Below, in pieces: positions 41,866 through 64,000 of a DNA stretch of 64,000 nucleotides. The notes under the pieces were generated by a model. It was not told the origin of the DNA, made no database searches, and saw nothing but the letters and a program-made list of their open reading frames with translations. The translations under genes were made by a program, and so were the position numbers. The first letter of the stretch is position 1. Every line of letters begins with the position of its first letter. The stretch lies in the NCBI RefSeq assembly GCF_049243985.1, contig NC_135372.1, forward strand, positions 73,247,818-73,311,817. Direction: 5' to 3'. The DNA comes from Paroedura picta (Eukaryota > Chordata > Lepidosauria > Squamata > Gekkonidae).

Positions 41866-42210
41866 TTCTACGATCTCAGGAGGAAGTTACTTACTCTTTG
41901 ATTACTTGAAGACTGAATTTTGGACTTCTATGTGCAAAGTAAATGCTCTGCTCCAGAATCACAACACACTCTGGCATTGGTGAAAATGTTGTGAGGAGTT
42001 TCCAGTGAGATGGAGGCAGGAAAAGAATGACAAAAAACAACCAACCAACAAACCTCAAGAACCTGACTGGCACTGATCTTCTGACTTCCTAGGGGCCTTG
42101 AAGGCCAACATCAATGCAATAATGCAAAACACATAAGGCTTCCTTTAGTTAGAAAAAAATTGTTCAGGGTAGGGATGCTGGTCTACATGTAGGACCTGGA
42201 GATCCCCAGG

Positions 42211-42480
42211 AATCTGAGAGCCAGTTTGGTATAGTGGTTCGGCGTGTGGACTTCTAATCTGGCATGCTGGATTTGATTGTGCACTTCCCCACATGCAGCC
42301 AGCTGGGTGAGTTAGGCTCGTCATAGCACTGATAAAACTGTTCTGACCGAGCAGTGATATCAGGGCTCTCTCAGCCTCACCCACCTCACAAGATGTCTGT
42401 TGTGGGGAGAAGAAAGGGAAGGTGACTGTAAGCCGCTTTGAGCCTCCTTCGGGTAGAGAAAAGAGGCATATAAGAACCAA
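42211..42480 (+). mobile_element. tRNA-derived CORE-type SINE, copy 7, cut by TIR element
   Basis: The SINE runs from 'gagagccagtttggtatag' to 'aagaaccaa', where TIR-element copy 4 begins. The rest of its tail ('caactcttcttc') is found after that element, at 43360. Confidence 0.9.
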
Positions 42481-43359
42481 GGGCCATTCCGCACCGGGAT
42501 CCATGTAGCAAATTGTTCGCTGAATGAAAAATCGCCATTTTAAATAGTGGAATTCGTCGTTATGCATACCTGCCTTTGTAGTGGAATCCAGTTGCTTTTA
42601 TATCGTTTCCCACAGGGTTCCGGTCTCGGCAAAAATCGCTAGAAAGGAAGCGCTATTGCTGAGCTGTGTCCCGCCCCTGGCTGTCAAGCAGCCAATGGGC
42701 GGCCATTAGCATGCTCCTAAACAGCCCCTTTCCCTTTAAGGAAGGTTAAAAAAAAAAAACACCTGTTGCAACGAATATGCATTGATTCGTTGCAACGGAG
42801 AGACCCATCCAGCTAGCAGGTGATGTTTGAACTGCCGTTTCATCGTTGCCACGCTCCCCCAAGTGAAACCCCCCCCTCACGGGCACGATTTTCAGCCGAA
42901 AACAGTGTGAAAAATAAAGTGAAAATAAACCAGCAAATGGGCCTCTGTGATGCTTGTGCTTGGTGACTTTAATCAGAGGGACTGCAGCCGGGGAAGCCTC
43001 ACTGGGTAAATGAAGGCTTGCCGGTGCGTTGATCTCCGCTCGCTGGGAGAAAAAAAAATGGCGATCGCTTCGCCGGAAGATCAGAGGAGAGAGCCAGGAG
43101 GAGGGACTTTGCAGAAACCGCAACAATGGTAACGCACAGAACTTTCCCGCTAGTGTTGCAGATTGGTTGCAGGAGTGTAGCGCTTTCCGGAGGGTGAATC
43201 CACTTTTTGGAATTTCCCTGAAAGTGCAACAACGAAGCGCTTTTTGCGGATCGGTTTCAGGAGAGTTGCAGATTGTCAACGACGTTGTGCATAACGGCAA
43301 AACTGTAGCGATTTCAATTAGTAACCATTGTGCTATTTTGGACGAATGCGCAACGTCCC
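42481..43359 (-). mobile_element. GGGCC-TIR DNA transposon, copy 4, inside a SINE
   Basis: It is 879 bp, in the opposite orientation to the other four. It begins GGGCCATTCCGCACC and ends ...CAACGTCCC, with CAA before (42478-42480) and CAA after (43360-43362). Removing it and one CAA restores the tail 'aagaaccaactcttcttc' seen intact in SINE copy 9. The YY1/ETS-like block is at 43053-43080. Confidence 0.92.
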
Positions 43360-43373
43360 CAACTCTTCTTCAT

Positions 43374-43690
43374 CGTTGCCTTTGGATAAAGTGAATGCTT
43401 TGGAAGGTGGACTGTACTCTCTCAAGTTCCATCCCCAAATATCCATCCCTACCTTTCCCCTCCATCCCTTCTCAGAGGCTCAGGGAAACCCTCTCCTATG
43501 TCATTAAATCATGTACTGAAGGGCTAAGTTCTTAAAAAAAGATGCCAAGAGCTGAGCCCAGGAGGCTCCTCTCACAGAGCCTCTTTTTGGAACCGGGAGT
43601 GCAGAAAGTTTTAGGGCTACCGAGCGAAATGGCCTTAGGTCGTCTAGTAGTCTGTGCAAGCAACGAAGCGTGGAAAAGACTGGGCCAGCT
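43374..43690. other. Intergenic stretch before SLC35D1
   Basis: No repeat was recognised. An open frame starting at 43542 continues into the CpG island in a register different from SLC35D1 and is a composition artefact. Confidence 0.35.
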
Positions 43691-43935
43691 GGACGCCCGG
43701 CACGGCTGGCTCCCTTATGTGGGATTCCGCTTCAAAACTCGGATCCAGAGCGACGGCGCGCCGGCGAAGCTTGCCCGCCTGGGTTCCGTTCGGAGCCCGA
43801 GGCCCGTGACGCCAGTCCAGCCGCCGACCGGAGCGCCGCTCTCCCTGCCTCCCTGCCGGCCCCTGCTGGCTCGCCGCCGGTCGCGTTGCGCTCTGCTGTG
43901 CTCCGCCCCGCCTGACGTTCTGCTCGCAAGCAACC

Positions 43936-63584
<19,649 letters not shown>

Positions 63585-64000
63585 GTAAGTAGAATTAAAT
63601 TGTTTTTTCCTTCTAAAAGTATATATTTATAGTATATTTACTGTGGAGCCAGCGGCTAGTTATAGTAACATTGTAAAGTTTGAGTTATAGTTATGCTTCA
63701 TAATATATTTATGTAATTTATGTAATTTTTTAAAAAGGGCCACTGGAAAAAGGCAAGGCATAGTTAGATAGCTTTGTGTTGTAGCCTAGAACAGTTTTTT
63801 TCTGTTTCAAAGTGGGAGGAGTTGGAAGAAAATGTTAGATGGGACTCCTTCCAGGCTGGAGATCAAAAATCCTCCCATTTGATATTTAAGTGACACAATT
63901 GTGCAGTCTGAAAGGGTGCCATCTGCATAAGGATAAATTGGGTTTCCCATAGTCAAACCATCTATAGAATTTGACTGGTTAACTGACTTGTGCTCCAATT
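63585..64000 (+). other. SLC35D1 intron 11 (cut by window end)
   Basis: No recognised repeat or exon. Confidence 0.5.

Overview
This is a 64 kb piece of a vertebrate nuclear genome, almost certainly a squamate reptile (lizard or snake). The grounds are a full-length BovB LINE, a Sauria-type SINE, CR1 and L2 LINEs, 5S-derived SINEs, many short hAT-like elements, and intron-rich host genes whose products match known vertebrate proteins. I do not assign a species.

Two host genes lie on the + strand. The first (about 14129-38003) is a homologue of the poorly studied C1orf141. Six coding exons can be placed by splice sites, frame and similarity to the human protein. One small connecting exon is not resolved, because the phases of the exons at 29734-29843 and 33064-33256 do not fit. 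The second (43936 to beyond the right edge) is SLC35D1, the ER UDP-glucuronate/UDP-GalNAc transporter. Eleven consecutive coding exons are in perfect phase and give about 328 residues; only the C-terminal exon is outside the window. The order C1orf141 then SLC35D1 in the same orientation matches human chromosome 1p31. A CpG-rich promoter region covers the first SLC35D1 exon. I found no IL23R exons, although IL23R is the expected neighbour to the left.

Most of the rest is mobile DNA. A BovB LINE at 22606-25824 (- strand) has one open 1009-codon frame with both catalytic domains and a perfect 10-bp target duplication, so it looks young and possibly competent. Five copies (two near-complete classes, 0.88-1.07 kb) of a non-autonomous terminal-inverted-repeat element with 3-bp target duplications lie at 8633, 16731, 27288, 42481 and 55248. 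Each carries the same CpG-rich core with a CTTCCGG and an ATGGCG motif. One copy sits inside the tail of a SINE, which proves its boundaries. Other elements are nine tRNA-derived CORE-type SINEs, 5S-derived SINEs, a tRNA-Ala-like SINE, CR1 and L2 fragments, two fragments of a LINE with a CCHC C-terminus, a Helitron-like element with A|TC...CTAG|T borders, several hAT-type MITEs with 8-bp duplications, foldback elements, and a solo LTR nested in an L2.

Layout: 1-14.1 kb, repeats only; 14.1-38.0 kb, C1orf141 with repeat-filled introns; 38-43.6 kb, intergenic with CR1, a hAT-type element, a SINE and TIR-element copy 4; 43.7-64 kb, SLC35D1.
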